A DNA stretch of 64,000 bases from assembly GCA_902802045.1 (NCBI GenBank), contig CADCKQ010000004.1, positions 1 through 64,000 on the forward strand, read 5' to 3'. How positions within the stretch are numbered: the stretch's first letter is position 1; each line of letters starts with the position of its first letter. Positions 32,206 through 40,632 of the stretch are shown piece by piece. The DNA comes from Oscillospiraceae bacterium. Its GTDB lineage: Bacteria > Bacillota > Clostridia > Oscillospirales > Oscillospiraceae. A model generated the notes under the pieces. It did no database searches. It was not told the DNA's origin and saw only the letters and a program-made list of their open reading frames with translations. A program made the translations under genes and the position numbers.

Positions 32206-32378
32206 TTCGTTTTCCCTGCGGTCTCATTTAATATGCGGATCATACATCTTCTGTACGATCATTATAGCCTTGGCAAAGACTAAAGTAAAATCTATTTTTA
32301 TTTTGACACATATCGGTTATAATATTACTATTCGACAGAAGGCAAACGGATCTTTTAATAATATACGGAGATATCCAG

Positions 32379-34295
32379 ATGGCTGAACACAACAGGAAAA
32401 CAGTAAAACACGTTACCAGGAGCAAAAACACGAAAAAGAGTGAAGGAGAGATCAAGAAAGCAGATGTCATACGCGTGATCGTCTGCGCCGTACTGCTTAT
32501 TGCAGTTCATTTTCTCCCGACAAACGGAGCGGTCCGGTTTATCACTTTTTTCGCTGTATATCTTGCATCAGGATATGACGTGATGATCAGGGCAGGATCC
32601 GGGCTTATCAACAGGGAGTTTACTGATGAATGCCTTCTTATGACGATCGCTTCTGCAGGGGCCCTCTGTCTCGGAAGATACGCTTCCGGTGTTATAATAA
32701 TACTCCTGTGTTCTGCCAGAAGGCTGATCGAGACCTTTGCCGCTTTAAAAAGCCGCAGATCCGTGGGAGAACACATGGATATACTCGCGGAAGCCGCCTT
32801 TGTAGAGACTGCCGCGGGGGTCTTTAAGGTAAGGCCATCAACAGTCGCAAGAGGAGATGTTATCGTCGTCTCTCCGGGAGAGAGAGTACCTCTTGACGGC
32901 GTGATCATCGAAGGCATCTCATCTCTCGATACTTCTCCGCTGACAGGCGACAAAGAAGCTAAAGACGTGACAGTCGGAGACAGGGCGATCTCCGGATGCA
33001 TAAATGTCTCCTCACCGATCAGAGTAAAAGTCGTATCAGATTTCAGCAGATCTGCTGCCTCCAGAATACTCGAGACAGTCGAGGAGTCTTCGGAGCGAAG
33101 GTCATATCAGGAAAATCTTCTCAGCCAGTTTAAGAGCATTTACACTCCTGCTGTTATTGCCATAGCTCTCATACTGGCAGTCGTCCCTTCGCTTATAACG
33201 GGGAATTGGATCGAATGGCCCGGCAGGGCTCTTGCATTTCTGATACTCGCCTGCCTCAGTGCTCCGCTGGCATCCGTCCCGCTCGCATATTTCTGCGGCA
33301 CGGGCAGTGCTTCAAAAGACGGCATATTTATCAAAGGCTCCGGAGTGATCGAAGCGCTTTCAAAGCTCTCTGTCGTCGTGATGAACAAGACAGGGACCGT
33401 AACGGAAGGGAAATATACGGTATCTGATGTTATACCCGAGCCCGGAGTATCCAAAGGAGAACTTCTGACGACCGCAGCTGTAGCAGAGAGCTGCTCCGCC
33501 CATCCCATAGCAGCGGCACTGAGAGAGGCGTGCAATCTGCCGAGATCCAGAAACTCCGCGGCACTTAACATCGAAGAGATCCAGGGCAGGGGAGTGAGCG
33601 CGAGCTTCAACGGAAAAGACGTCCTGGTCGGCAATGCCGCCTTTATGGAAGAAAAGAAGATAGAGTTTACCGCTCCTGCTGTCCCCGGAACGCCTGTTTT
33701 CGTTTCAATCAACGGAGTATATGCGGGCTATATACTTATCAGGGAAAAGGTAAAGGCCGGAGCAAGACAGGCGCTTGAAAATCTTAAATTCCAAGGCGTT
33801 GAACAGACTGTTCTGGTGACCGGGGACGTCCATTCCGCGGCAAAACCCCTCGCTTCGTCTCTCGGTTTTGATATGCTGAAAGCCGAACTTCTTCCTTCAG
33901 ATAAGATCGAGGCTGTGGAATACCTCATGAAGCACAAAAATGAAAAGACAACTCTCGCCTTCGTCGGCGACGGTTCAAAAGACGCTCCCGTTATGGCAAG
34001 GGCAGATGTCGGTATAGCCGTGGGAGCGCTGGGCTCAAATAAAGCTCTGGATGCTTCGGACGTCGCCATTATGGACGGGGATATCAAAAGGGTCGCGCAA
34101 GCCGTTATGATATCAAAAAAGACCTTACGGATTACAAGGGAGAACATAATCGGCTCCCTGGCGGTGAAACTTCTTATTATGATCTTATGCGCCTCCGGCG
34201 TTCTCGGAAACTATGCGCTTTTCGTCACCGCCCTCTGCGATGCGGGTGCTTTTGCCCTTTCATTATTCAATTCTCTCCGTACTTTAAAAGACTGA
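32379..34295 (+). CDS. Degenerate P1B-type (heavy-metal) ATPase lacking the phosphorylation Asp
   Basis: 638 aa with the full P1B layout: membrane helices, A domain, two helices, P and N domains, two C-terminal helices, but no N-terminal HMA domain. Key motifs are altered: DKTGT reads NKTGT (N336), the metal-binding CPC reads CLS (292-294), TGE reads TGD (189-191), and GDGxNDAP reads GDGSKDAP. The HP dipeptide of the N domain (SCSAHPIAAALR) and LVTGD are kept. The reading frame is intact with normal codon use, so it is maintained rather than decaying. Active metal pumping by the usual cycle is unlikely; a sensing or scaffold role is speculation. Confidence 0.85.
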   Translation: MAEHNRKTVKHVTRSKNTKKSEGEIKKADVIRVIVCAVLLIAVHFLPTNGAVRFITFFAVYLASGYDVMIRAGSGLINREFTDECLLMTIASAGALCLGRYASGVIIILLCSARRLIETFAALKSRRSVGEHMDILAEAAFVETAAGVFKVRPSTVARGDVIVVSPGERVPLDGVIIEGISSLDTSPLTGDKEAKDVTVGDRAISGCINVSSPIRVKVVSDFSRSAASRILETVEESSERRSYQENLLSQFKSIYTPAVIAIALILAVVPSLITGNWIEWPGRALAFLILACLSAPLASVPLAYFCGTGSASKDGIFIKGSGVIEALSKLSVVVMNKTGTVTEGKYTVSDVIPEPGVSKGELLTTAAVAESCSAHPIAAALREACNLPRSRNSAALNIEEIQGRGVSASFNGKDVLVGNAAFMEEKKIEFTAPAVPGTPVFVSINGVYAGYILIREKVKAGARQALENLKFQGVEQTVLVTGDVHSAAKPLASSLGFDMLKAELLPSDKIEAVEYLMKHKNEKTTLAFVGDGSKDAPVMARADVGIAVGALGSNKALDASDVAIMDGDIKRVAQAVMISKKTLRITRENIIGSLAVKLLIMILCASGVLGNYALFVTALCDAGAFALSLFNSLRTLKD

Positions 34296-34331
34296 TATCA
34301 GACCGGATTTGATCATCACCGGACAAGAATG

Positions 34332-34362
34332 AAAAGAACTCTGAGTAATCAGGGTTCTTTTT
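34332..34362 (+). terminator. Terminator after the degenerate ATPase
   Basis: A 13-bp stem with one wobble (34332-34344 with 34349-34361) and a T-run. Confidence 0.85.
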
Positions 34363-34370
34363 ATGGCCTT

Positions 34371-34412
34371 TGTTGAAAACAGTGTTGAAATTGTTGAAAT
34401 TATGTCAACAAT
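34371..34412 (+). repeat. Three short GTTGAAA repeats ahead of the 2-oxoacid oxidoreductase region
   Basis: GTTGAAA occurs three times in a row at unequal spacing, followed by a GTCAAC half in opposite orientation. It could be an operator for the next gene; no regulator can be named. The rest of the 34362-34547 gap is AT-rich, with TACAAT at 34508-34513 as a possible -10. Confidence 0.35.
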
Positions 34413-34547
34413 AATATTTAAACCTCAAGAAAGCGTTTGTGCAAATTGCCCAAAAAAAAGAGCGTATTTTCGTCGTTTTGCCGATTTATAAAGAGCTTGG
34501 GAAGTGGTACAATAACAGATGAAAAATAATAAACCGCGGTGTAAGCA

Positions 34548-35288
34548 ATGAAAAAAGTATATGTATTAATAGGGAACTACGGAAGCGGGAAAACTGAGCT
34601 CGCTTTAAATTTTGCGTTCCGGGCTGCGGAGCGCGGCGAGAAAACGGAGCTTCTCGATCTCGATATGGTCAACACATATTTCCGCCTTACAGAGCGGGGG
34701 AAAATGATGGATATGAAGGAGATACGGCTCGTATCTCCGAATTTCGCTTCCAAAGGCATAGAGACGCTGTCTCTTCCTGCAGAAGTACAGTCCGCTTTCG
34801 CGATGGACTGGGATACAGTTGTGTTCGATGTGGGCGGAGACCCGACGGGAGCAACAGCGCTCGGCCGCTATCATGAAGATTTTATGGATCTCGAAGAGGG
34901 CTCTCTTGAGGTCCTGAATGTCGTTAACATACGCAGGCCCCTGGCTGGGTCGGTAGAGCGAATAATATCGCTCCAGGAGAACATACAGAGATATTCAAGA
35001 CTAAAGGTTACAGGTATAATTAATAATACGAACCTCCAGCAGATGACGGGACCCGAGGAACTTAGAGACGGATATGAGATGCTCAAGGAAGTCTCAATAA
35101 GGACAGGGATACCCGTCGTTTATACTACAGGCCGAAAAGAGATGACGGATATATTTGCGGCAGAGGGACATGATCCGGCATATTACGGCGAGATAATGCC
35201 GATCGATACCTATATGCACCGCGACTGGGATTCGTGGATCCAGTTCGGTATCAAGGATCAGAACGCCCTGGGCAAAACAGACGCATAA
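34548..35288 (+). CDS. P-loop NTPase associated with the 2-oxoacid oxidoreductase operon
   Basis: 246 aa. The P-loop GNYGSGKTE at residues 9-17 and the switch-like VVFDVGGDPTGA place it among MinD/ParA-like or SIMIBI GTPases/ATPases. I recall similar proteins next to Vor/Kor-type oxidoreductase genes in Clostridia. A role in cofactor insertion or assembly of the ferredoxin-dependent enzyme is plausible but not shown. A 133-bp gap separates it from the ferredoxin-like subunit. Confidence 0.7.
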   Translation: MKKVYVLIGNYGSGKTELALNFAFRAAERGEKTELLDLDMVNTYFRLTERGKMMDMKEIRLVSPNFASKGIETLSLPAEVQSAFAMDWDTVVFDVGGDPTGATALGRYHEDFMDLEEGSLEVLNVVNIRRPLAGSVERIISLQENIQRYSRLKVTGIINNTNLQQMTGPEELRDGYEMLKEVSIRTGIPVVYTTGRKEMTDIFAAEGHDPAYYGEIMPIDTYMHRDWDSWIQFGIKDQNALGKTDA

Positions 35289-35421
35289 GTCCGTTATCAT
35301 ATTCTATTTGTATTGATCACATATAAATCAGATATTTTGTATTTGGCTAATTAATTGGTATTCTTAACGGTGAAAGAACCGTTTGAATAGAGGGAAAAAA
35401 TACTGAAAAGAGGTAGAAGAC

Positions 35422-35631
35422 ATGGTCAAAGTGACTGTCAATGAGCTTCTCTGCAAAGGCTGCGGGCTCTGCGTAAGAGCCTGTCCGAAAGGCGTCATGC
35501 AGCTTTCCAAGGCGAGGCTCAACCAGAAAGGCTACCACCCGGCCGAAGTGGCCAGACCCGAGGACTGCATCGGATGCGCGTCATGCTTCCGTACATGCCC
35601 GGATGTGGCAATAAGGGTAGAGAAAGACTGA
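35422..35631 (+). CDS. 2-oxoacid:ferredoxin oxidoreductase, ferredoxin-like (delta) subunit
   Basis: 69 aa with two 4Fe-4S motifs, [12 protein letters not shown] and [12 protein letters not shown]. It carries electrons from the TPP subunits to soluble ferredoxin. AGAGG lies upstream of the ATG. First gene of a tight four-gene operon (gaps 13, 3 and -1 bp). Confidence 0.92.
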   Translation: MVKVTVNELLCKGCGLCVRACPKGVMQLSKARLNQKGYHPAEVARPEDCIGCASCFRTCPDVAIRVEKD

Positions 35632-35644
35632 GGAGGCAGGAAGA

Positions 35645-36724
35645 ATGTCATTAACATTAATGAAGGGCAGCGAAGCAGTTGCCGAAGCCGCTATCAGAGC
35701 GGGCTGCCGTTATTTCTTCGGCTATCCTATAACACCGCAGACCGAGATCCCGGAGTACATGTCTGCGCGTCTTCCGGAAGTCGGCGGATGCTTTCTGCAG
35801 GCAGAGAGCGAAGTCGCGGCTATCAATATGGTCTATGGCGCTGCAGGCGCCGGGGCCAGAGTACTGACATCCTCGTCAAGCCCCGGAGTCTCTCTCAAGC
35901 AGGAGGGTATTTCATACTGCGCAGGCGCGATGCTCCCGTGTGTTATCTTTAACGTCATGAGGGGCGGACCGGGACTCGGCAATATCCAGGCCTCACAGGG
36001 CGATTACAACCAGGCCACCAAGGGCGGCGGAAACGGCGACTACCATCTGCTGACCTATGCTCCTTCGTCCATCCAGGAAGCGATCGATATCCTTCAGTTT
36101 GCATATGACAAGGCCGAGCTGTACCGTATCCCGGTTCTCTTCATCATGGACGGTATCATCTGCCAGATGATGGAACCTGTCACAATGCCTGAGATGAGAG
36201 AATACAAGATCTCCCGCGATACGAAGCCTTGGGCCTGCCACGGCTGGAAACCGGGCGACGACCCCGAGATGAGAGGCGTGATCAATTCGATCTATATAGA
36301 TACCGAGTCTCTTTCGGTACACAACGCCGTTCTTCAGAAGATATACAGAGAAGTTGAGAAGAACGAGGTCATGTACGAGACCTACAAGATCGAAGACGCG
36401 GATTATCTCATCACTGCTTTCGGAACAGTTGCGAGAGTAGCAAAGAGCGCAATAGACGAGCTGAGACAGGAAGGCATAAAGGTAGGCCTTTTCAGACCCG
36501 TTACCGTATGGCCGTTCCCGTACAAGGAACTGCACGATATCATAGCGCGTGACAATATCAAGGAAGTTCTCGATGTAGAGCTTAACGAAGGCCAGATGCT
36601 CCTGGATGTCAAGGTCGCAAACGAAGGGCTCAAGAAGATCGATTTCTTCGGCCATTGCGGAAGCGAATTCCCGACAACCGATGAAGTCAAGGCCAAGATC
36701 CGCGAAATGGCTAAGGAGGGTTAA
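35645..36724 (+). CDS. 2-oxoacid:ferredoxin oxidoreductase alpha subunit (VorB/KorA type)
   Basis: 359 aa. GCRYFFGYPITPQTEIPEYM is the conserved N-terminal pyrimidine-binding region. The length and order (delta, alpha, beta, gamma) fit VorDBAC or KorDABC. Substrate is a branched-chain 2-oxoacid or 2-oxoglutarate; sequence does not decide. Confidence 0.9.
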   Translation: MSLTLMKGSEAVAEAAIRAGCRYFFGYPITPQTEIPEYMSARLPEVGGCFLQAESEVAAINMVYGAAGAGARVLTSSSSPGVSLKQEGISYCAGAMLPCVIFNVMRGGPGLGNIQASQGDYNQATKGGGNGDYHLLTYAPSSIQEAIDILQFAYDKAELYRIPVLFIMDGIICQMMEPVTMPEMREYKISRDTKPWACHGWKPGDDPEMRGVINSIYIDTESLSVHNAVLQKIYREVEKNEVMYETYKIEDADYLITAFGTVARVAKSAIDELRQEGIKVGLFRPVTVWPFPYKELHDIIARDNIKEVLDVELNEGQMLLDVKVANEGLKKIDFFGHCGSEFPTTDEVKAKIREMAKEG

Positions 36725-36727
36725 CAG

Positions 36728-37489
36728 ATGGCACAGGTATTTGAAAGACCCAGATATTTAACGGAAAAGCCCTTCCATTACTGCCCGGGCTGCAACCACG
36801 GCATAATCCACCGTCTGGTGGCGGAAGTCCTGGACGATATGGTAAAAGAGGGCAAGCTGGAAGACGGCAATGTTATAGGCGTAGCGCCTGTCGGATGTTC
36901 CGTCTTTGCATACGATTACTTCAACTGCGACATGTATGAGGCTGCCCACGGCAGAGCTCCTGCAGTTGCTACAGGCGCAAAGAGAGTAAAGCCCGGCACT
37001 CTGGTGTTTACCTATCAGGGCGACGGAGACCTGGCCTCGATCGGCACTGCCGAGATCGTCCATGCCGCGCACAGAGGAGAGAAGATATCCACTATCTTCG
37101 TAAACAACGCTATTTACGGCATGACAGGCGGTCAGATGGCTCCGACCACGCTTATCGGCCAGAAGACAACCACTTCTCCATACGGCCGTGATGAGGATCA
37201 CTGCGGAGCTCCGATAAAAATGGCCGAGATGCTCTCTGCAGTCCCTGACAGCTACTATATCGAGAGATGCGCCGTAAACACCACAGCGAACATCATCAAG
37301 TGCAAAAAGGCGATCAGAAAGGCCTTTGAGTATCAGATGGAGGGAAAAGGATTTACAATGGTTGAAGTCCTCTCCTGCTGCCCGACAAACTGGGGCCTTT
37401 CCCCGACAGAGTCGATGAAGTGGCTTGAAGAGAACATGATCCCTTACTATCCTCTTGGCGTATATAAAGATAAGGGGGCTGATAAATAA
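36728..37489 (+). CDS. 2-oxoacid:ferredoxin oxidoreductase beta (TPP-binding) subunit
   Basis: 253 aa. CPGCNHGIIHRL at the N-terminus and the TPP motif GDGDLASIG followed by NNAIYGMTGGQMAPTT are diagnostic. It holds thiamine pyrophosphate and decarboxylates the 2-oxoacid. Its stop overlaps the gamma-subunit start by one base. Confidence 0.93.
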   Translation: MAQVFERPRYLTEKPFHYCPGCNHGIIHRLVAEVLDDMVKEGKLEDGNVIGVAPVGCSVFAYDYFNCDMYEAAHGRAPAVATGAKRVKPGTLVFTYQGDGDLASIGTAEIVHAAHRGEKISTIFVNNAIYGMTGGQMAPTTLIGQKTTTSPYGRDEDHCGAPIKMAEMLSAVPDSYYIERCAVNTTANIIKCKKAIRKAFEYQMEGKGFTMVEVLSCCPTNWGLSPTESMKWLEENMIPYYPLGVYKDKGADK

Positions 37490-38028
37490 TGACAAAGCGG
37501 TTTGTATTTGCGGGATTCGGCGGACAGGGCATGCTGCTTATAGGAAAGTTCCTTGCTATGGCCTGCATGCTTGACGGCAAACATGTTTCGTGGCTTCCTT
37601 CTTACGGCCCTGAGATGAGAGGCGGTACGGCAAACGCAAGCGTAATAGTATCCGATGAACCGGTCGCGTCTCCGCTGGTAGACAAGGCAGACGCTGTTGT
37701 TGCAATGAATCTGCCGTCCCTTGACAAGTTCGAAGAGCATGTCAAGCCCGGCGGAGTACTGGTCATCAACTCGTCCATAATCGATCGCAAATCGACAAGA
37801 GACGATATCACGGTCATATACTGTGACGCCAACAAGATAGCCGAGGAGGTAGGAAATCCGAAAGGCGCGAATGTGGCTATTCTCGGAAGTCTGATGGAGG
37901 CAATGCCGATGTGCCCCGATGAGAAGATGGCGGAGGCCATAAGGCTCGAGCTAGGCGAGAGGAAAGCAAAATTCCTCCCGGGCAACATGAAAGCCTACGA
38001 AGCGGGCAAGGAAGCAGCCAAGGCATAA
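37489..38028 (+). CDS. 2-oxoacid:ferredoxin oxidoreductase gamma subunit
   Basis: 179 aa, with GFGGQGMLLIGKFLA and SYGPEMRGGTANASV, the usual gamma-subunit (CoA-binding) motifs. With the three upstream genes it makes a complete CoA-acylating, ferredoxin-reducing enzyme. Confidence 0.92.
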   Translation: MTKRFVFAGFGGQGMLLIGKFLAMACMLDGKHVSWLPSYGPEMRGGTANASVIVSDEPVASPLVDKADAVVAMNLPSLDKFEEHVKPGGVLVINSSIIDRKSTRDDITVIYCDANKIAEEVGNPKGANVAILGSLMEAMPMCPDEKMAEAIRLELGERKAKFLPGNMKAYEAGKEAAKA

Positions 38029-38043
38029 ACTGTAATACGATCT

Positions 38044-38090
38044 AAAACGGGCATTTCAGCTTTCGGGTTGACAATGTCCGTTTTATTTTC
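38044..38090 (+). terminator. Terminator after the 2-oxoacid oxidoreductase operon
   Basis: A 12-bp stem with one wobble (38044-38055 with 38073-38084), long loop and T-rich tail. Confidence 0.7.
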
Positions 38091-38125
38091 TATATTTATG
38101 TGAATACTTTTAAGGAAGTAAAACT

Positions 38126-39694
38126 ATGGATCGTTCATGCGGAATACTTATGCCGGTTTCCTCTCTCCCGTCTCCCTACGGGATAGGAACTTTCGGAAAA
38201 GCAGCCTATGATTTTGCGGACTTTCTGGAGTCTGCGGGAATGAGCTGCTGGCAGCTGCTCCCTCTCGGCCCTACCGGTTACGGAGACAGCCCTTATGCTT
38301 CATTTTCAACCTTTGCCGGAAACCCGTATTATATCGACCCCGATATGCTGACAGAGGACGGACTTATTGATAAAGAAGATCTGGAATCTGCCGACTGGGG
38401 CCGGGACGAGGAGAAAACGGACTACGGCAGGATATTCCAGAGCCGTTTCAAAGTCCTGAGAAAAGCCTTCAGTAACGGCAGGGAGCGCTATAAAGAAGCT
38501 GTAGAAAAATTCAGAGAAGAAAACGCCTCCTGGGTCGGAGACTACGCTCTTTTTATGGCTGTAAAAGCACATTTCGGCATGCAGAGCTGGACAGAATGGC
38601 CGGATGAGGATATACGGCTCAGAAAAGAGACGGCGCTCAATAAATACGCTGATATGCTCAGGGAAGATGTGGACTTCTATGTCTTTCTTCAGTTTCTGTT
38701 TTATAAGCAGTGGGACGCGCTTAAGGACTATGTGCACTCGAAGGGAATAAAAATAATCGGGGACGTGCCCATATATGTGGCGCTGGACTCCTCGGATGTA
38801 TGGAGCGAGCCTCATTTCTTCCTGCTGGACGACCAGAATCTCCCGACAGTCGTCTCCGGGTGCCCTCCCGATGCATTTAACGATGACGGGCAGCTTTGGG
38901 GCAACCCCATCTACGATTACGCGAAGATGGAACAAGACGGCTTCGGATGGTGGATCAGAAGGATAGAAGGCGCCGGGAAGCTCTACGATGTCATCAGAAT
39001 AGACCATTTCAGAGGCTTTGAGAGCTACTGGGCCGTCCCGTACGGCGAGAAGACGGCCAAAAACGGCAAGTGGATGCCCGGACCGGGAATGAAACTCGTC
39101 GGAGTGCTCACATCCTGGTTCAGCAATCTGGAGTTTATAGCCGAGGATCTGGGTTATACCACGCCTGAGGTGAGGAAGCTTCTCGCGGACTCGGGTCTTC
39201 CCGGAATGAAAGTGCTGGAGTTTGCTTTCGAGCCCGACGCGGGCAGCGACGCGATCCCGTTCAGGGTAAAAGAAAACAGCACCTGCTATATCGGGACTCA
39301 TGACAACGATACGGTCAGGGGCTGGCTTGAAAACTTCGACGAGAAATGCATAGCTTTCGCCCGGAAATATATGAATGTTAGGTCTGATGACGAGTGGAAC
39401 GACGCGTTCCTGAGGACAGGATTTGCCTCGCCTTCAAAATTCTTCTGCGCGCAGATGCAGGATATCCTTGAACTCGGAGCTGACGCGAGAATGAATACCC
39501 CGGGTCTGCCCGCCGGAAACTGGTGCTGGCGGATGAAAAAAGACGCGATCACTCCGGGTCTTGCCGAAAAGCTCAGAGATCTGGCGATAACATACGGAAG
39601 ATTTGTCGAGCCCGTTCAGGAACCTGAGGAAGATGAAGAAAGCACGACTGCGTCTCCCGTCGGGGAAGGGCAGAAAGAGAGCTCTCCATCATAA
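38126..39694 (+). CDS. malQ: 4-alpha-glucanotransferase (amylomaltase, GH77)
   Basis: 522 aa. GH77 landmarks in order: GILMPVSSLPSPYGIGTFG, SPYASFSTFAGNPYYID, the nucleophile Asp in VIRIDHFRGF, the acid/base Glu in FIAEDLG and the transition-state Asp in THDNDT. It transfers glucan segments between maltodextrins. After the normal end the protein continues into a low-complexity acidic tail of about 25 residues (EPEEDEEST and onward). That tail is encoded opposite the 3' end of dapF; the two genes overlap tail to tail by 79 bp. Confidence 0.95.
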   Translation: MDRSCGILMPVSSLPSPYGIGTFGKAAYDFADFLESAGMSCWQLLPLGPTGYGDSPYASFSTFAGNPYYIDPDMLTEDGLIDKEDLESADWGRDEEKTDYGRIFQSRFKVLRKAFSNGRERYKEAVEKFREENASWVGDYALFMAVKAHFGMQSWTEWPDEDIRLRKETALNKYADMLREDVDFYVFLQFLFYKQWDALKDYVHSKGIKIIGDVPIYVALDSSDVWSEPHFFLLDDQNLPTVVSGCPPDAFNDDGQLWGNPIYDYAKMEQDGFGWWIRRIEGAGKLYDVIRIDHFRGFESYWAVPYGEKTAKNGKWMPGPGMKLVGVLTSWFSNLEFIAEDLGYTTPEVRKLLADSGLPGMKVLEFAFEPDAGSDAIPFRVKENSTCYIGTHDNDTVRGWLENFDEKCIAFARKYMNVRSDDEWNDAFLRTGFASPSKFFCAQMQDILELGADARMNTPGLPAGNWCWRMKKDAITPGLAEKLRDLAITYGRFVEPVQEPEEDEESTTASPVGEGQKESSPS

Positions 39695-40494
39695 ACGACG
39701 GCCGCGGGTCCGGTTAGCATAATATTATTAACATAATCTTCACAAATGTCCAGCGAGACAGACAGAGTCCCGCCGGGCATTTTTATTTTCAGATCCTTCG
39801 CAGTGACCAGGCCCAAAAGGCTCAGAAGAGCCGCTATGCTCCCGCAGCCGGTGCCGCAGGCCAGCGTAAGATCCTCAACTCCGCGTTCATATGTGACAGC
39901 TTTTATTTCATTTTCATTCTCGATCTTTACGAAATCCACGTTCGCGCCTTTCGGAAATACCGGAGCGTGGCGAAGCAGAGAACCTAATTTACATAATTCA
40001 GTTTCATTCATGTTATCCCACTCGGGATAAATAAGCACACAGTGCGGGATCCCGGGATCTCCGAGCTCAGTATAGGCACAGTCGTATTCTTTTCCGGAAA
40101 CCGTCACTTTTTTGTGCAGGTCGATGACAGTGGGGTCGTTGAGGCGCACTCTGTAAAGGTCTTCGTCTATCCTCACGCCTGTAACCGGCCCTGCCGTCGT
40201 TTCTATTCTCTGGATCTCTCCGGAGAGGCCGTGCTCATAGCCGTATCTCGAGATACAGCGGGCTCCGTTTCCGCACATCTCGCCTAGAGACCCGTCGCTG
40301 TTGTAATACCTCATACCGAAATCGCCGCCGTTTGAGGCTGGGACGATATACATGACGCCGTCTGCTCCGACGGAGGTCTTTCTGGGGCACAGGAAGGCGG
40401 CGAGAGCGGAGAAATCCTTCTCCGGGATCTTCTCTTTCACCGCGTCTATGATTATGAAGTCGTTTCCGGCTCCGTGCATCTTTGTAAATCTCAT
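39616..40494 (-). CDS. dapF: Diaminopimelate epimerase
   Basis: 292 aa from the ATG at 40494 (GAGG 6 bases upstream), preferred over GTG at 40506. Both catalytic Cys motifs are present: MCGNGARC and ACGTGCGS. It converts LL- to meso-diaminopimelate for lysine and peptidoglycan. The usual C-terminus (GPAAVVYDGEL) is followed by about 20 extra residues ending in a Ser run, encoded across the malQ 3' end. Confidence 0.95.
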   Translation of the reverse strand: MRFTKMHGAGNDFIIIDAVKEKIPEKDFSALAAFLCPRKTSVGADGVMYIVPASNGGDFGMRYYNSDGSLGEMCGNGARCISRYGYEHGLSGEIQRIETTAGPVTGVRIDEDLYRVRLNDPTVIDLHKKVTVSGKEYDCAYTELGDPGIPHCVLIYPEWDNMNETELCKLGSLLRHAPVFPKGANVDFVKIENENEIKAVTYERGVEDLTLACGTGCGSIAALLSLLGLVTAKDLKIKMPGGTLSVSLDICEDYVNNIMLTGPAAVVYDGELSFCPSPTGDAVVLSSSSSGS

Positions 40495-40632
40495 AGCGTA
40501 CCTCACGGGTTTTTTCCTATTGTAGCACCGCGCGGCCTTTTAATCAAACAGCTCCTCATTAAGCCTTTAAAAGCTTTTCAAAATATGTTAAAATCAGCTG
40601 TTAACAAGAATAAACAAGTGAGGCGTTTTTTG

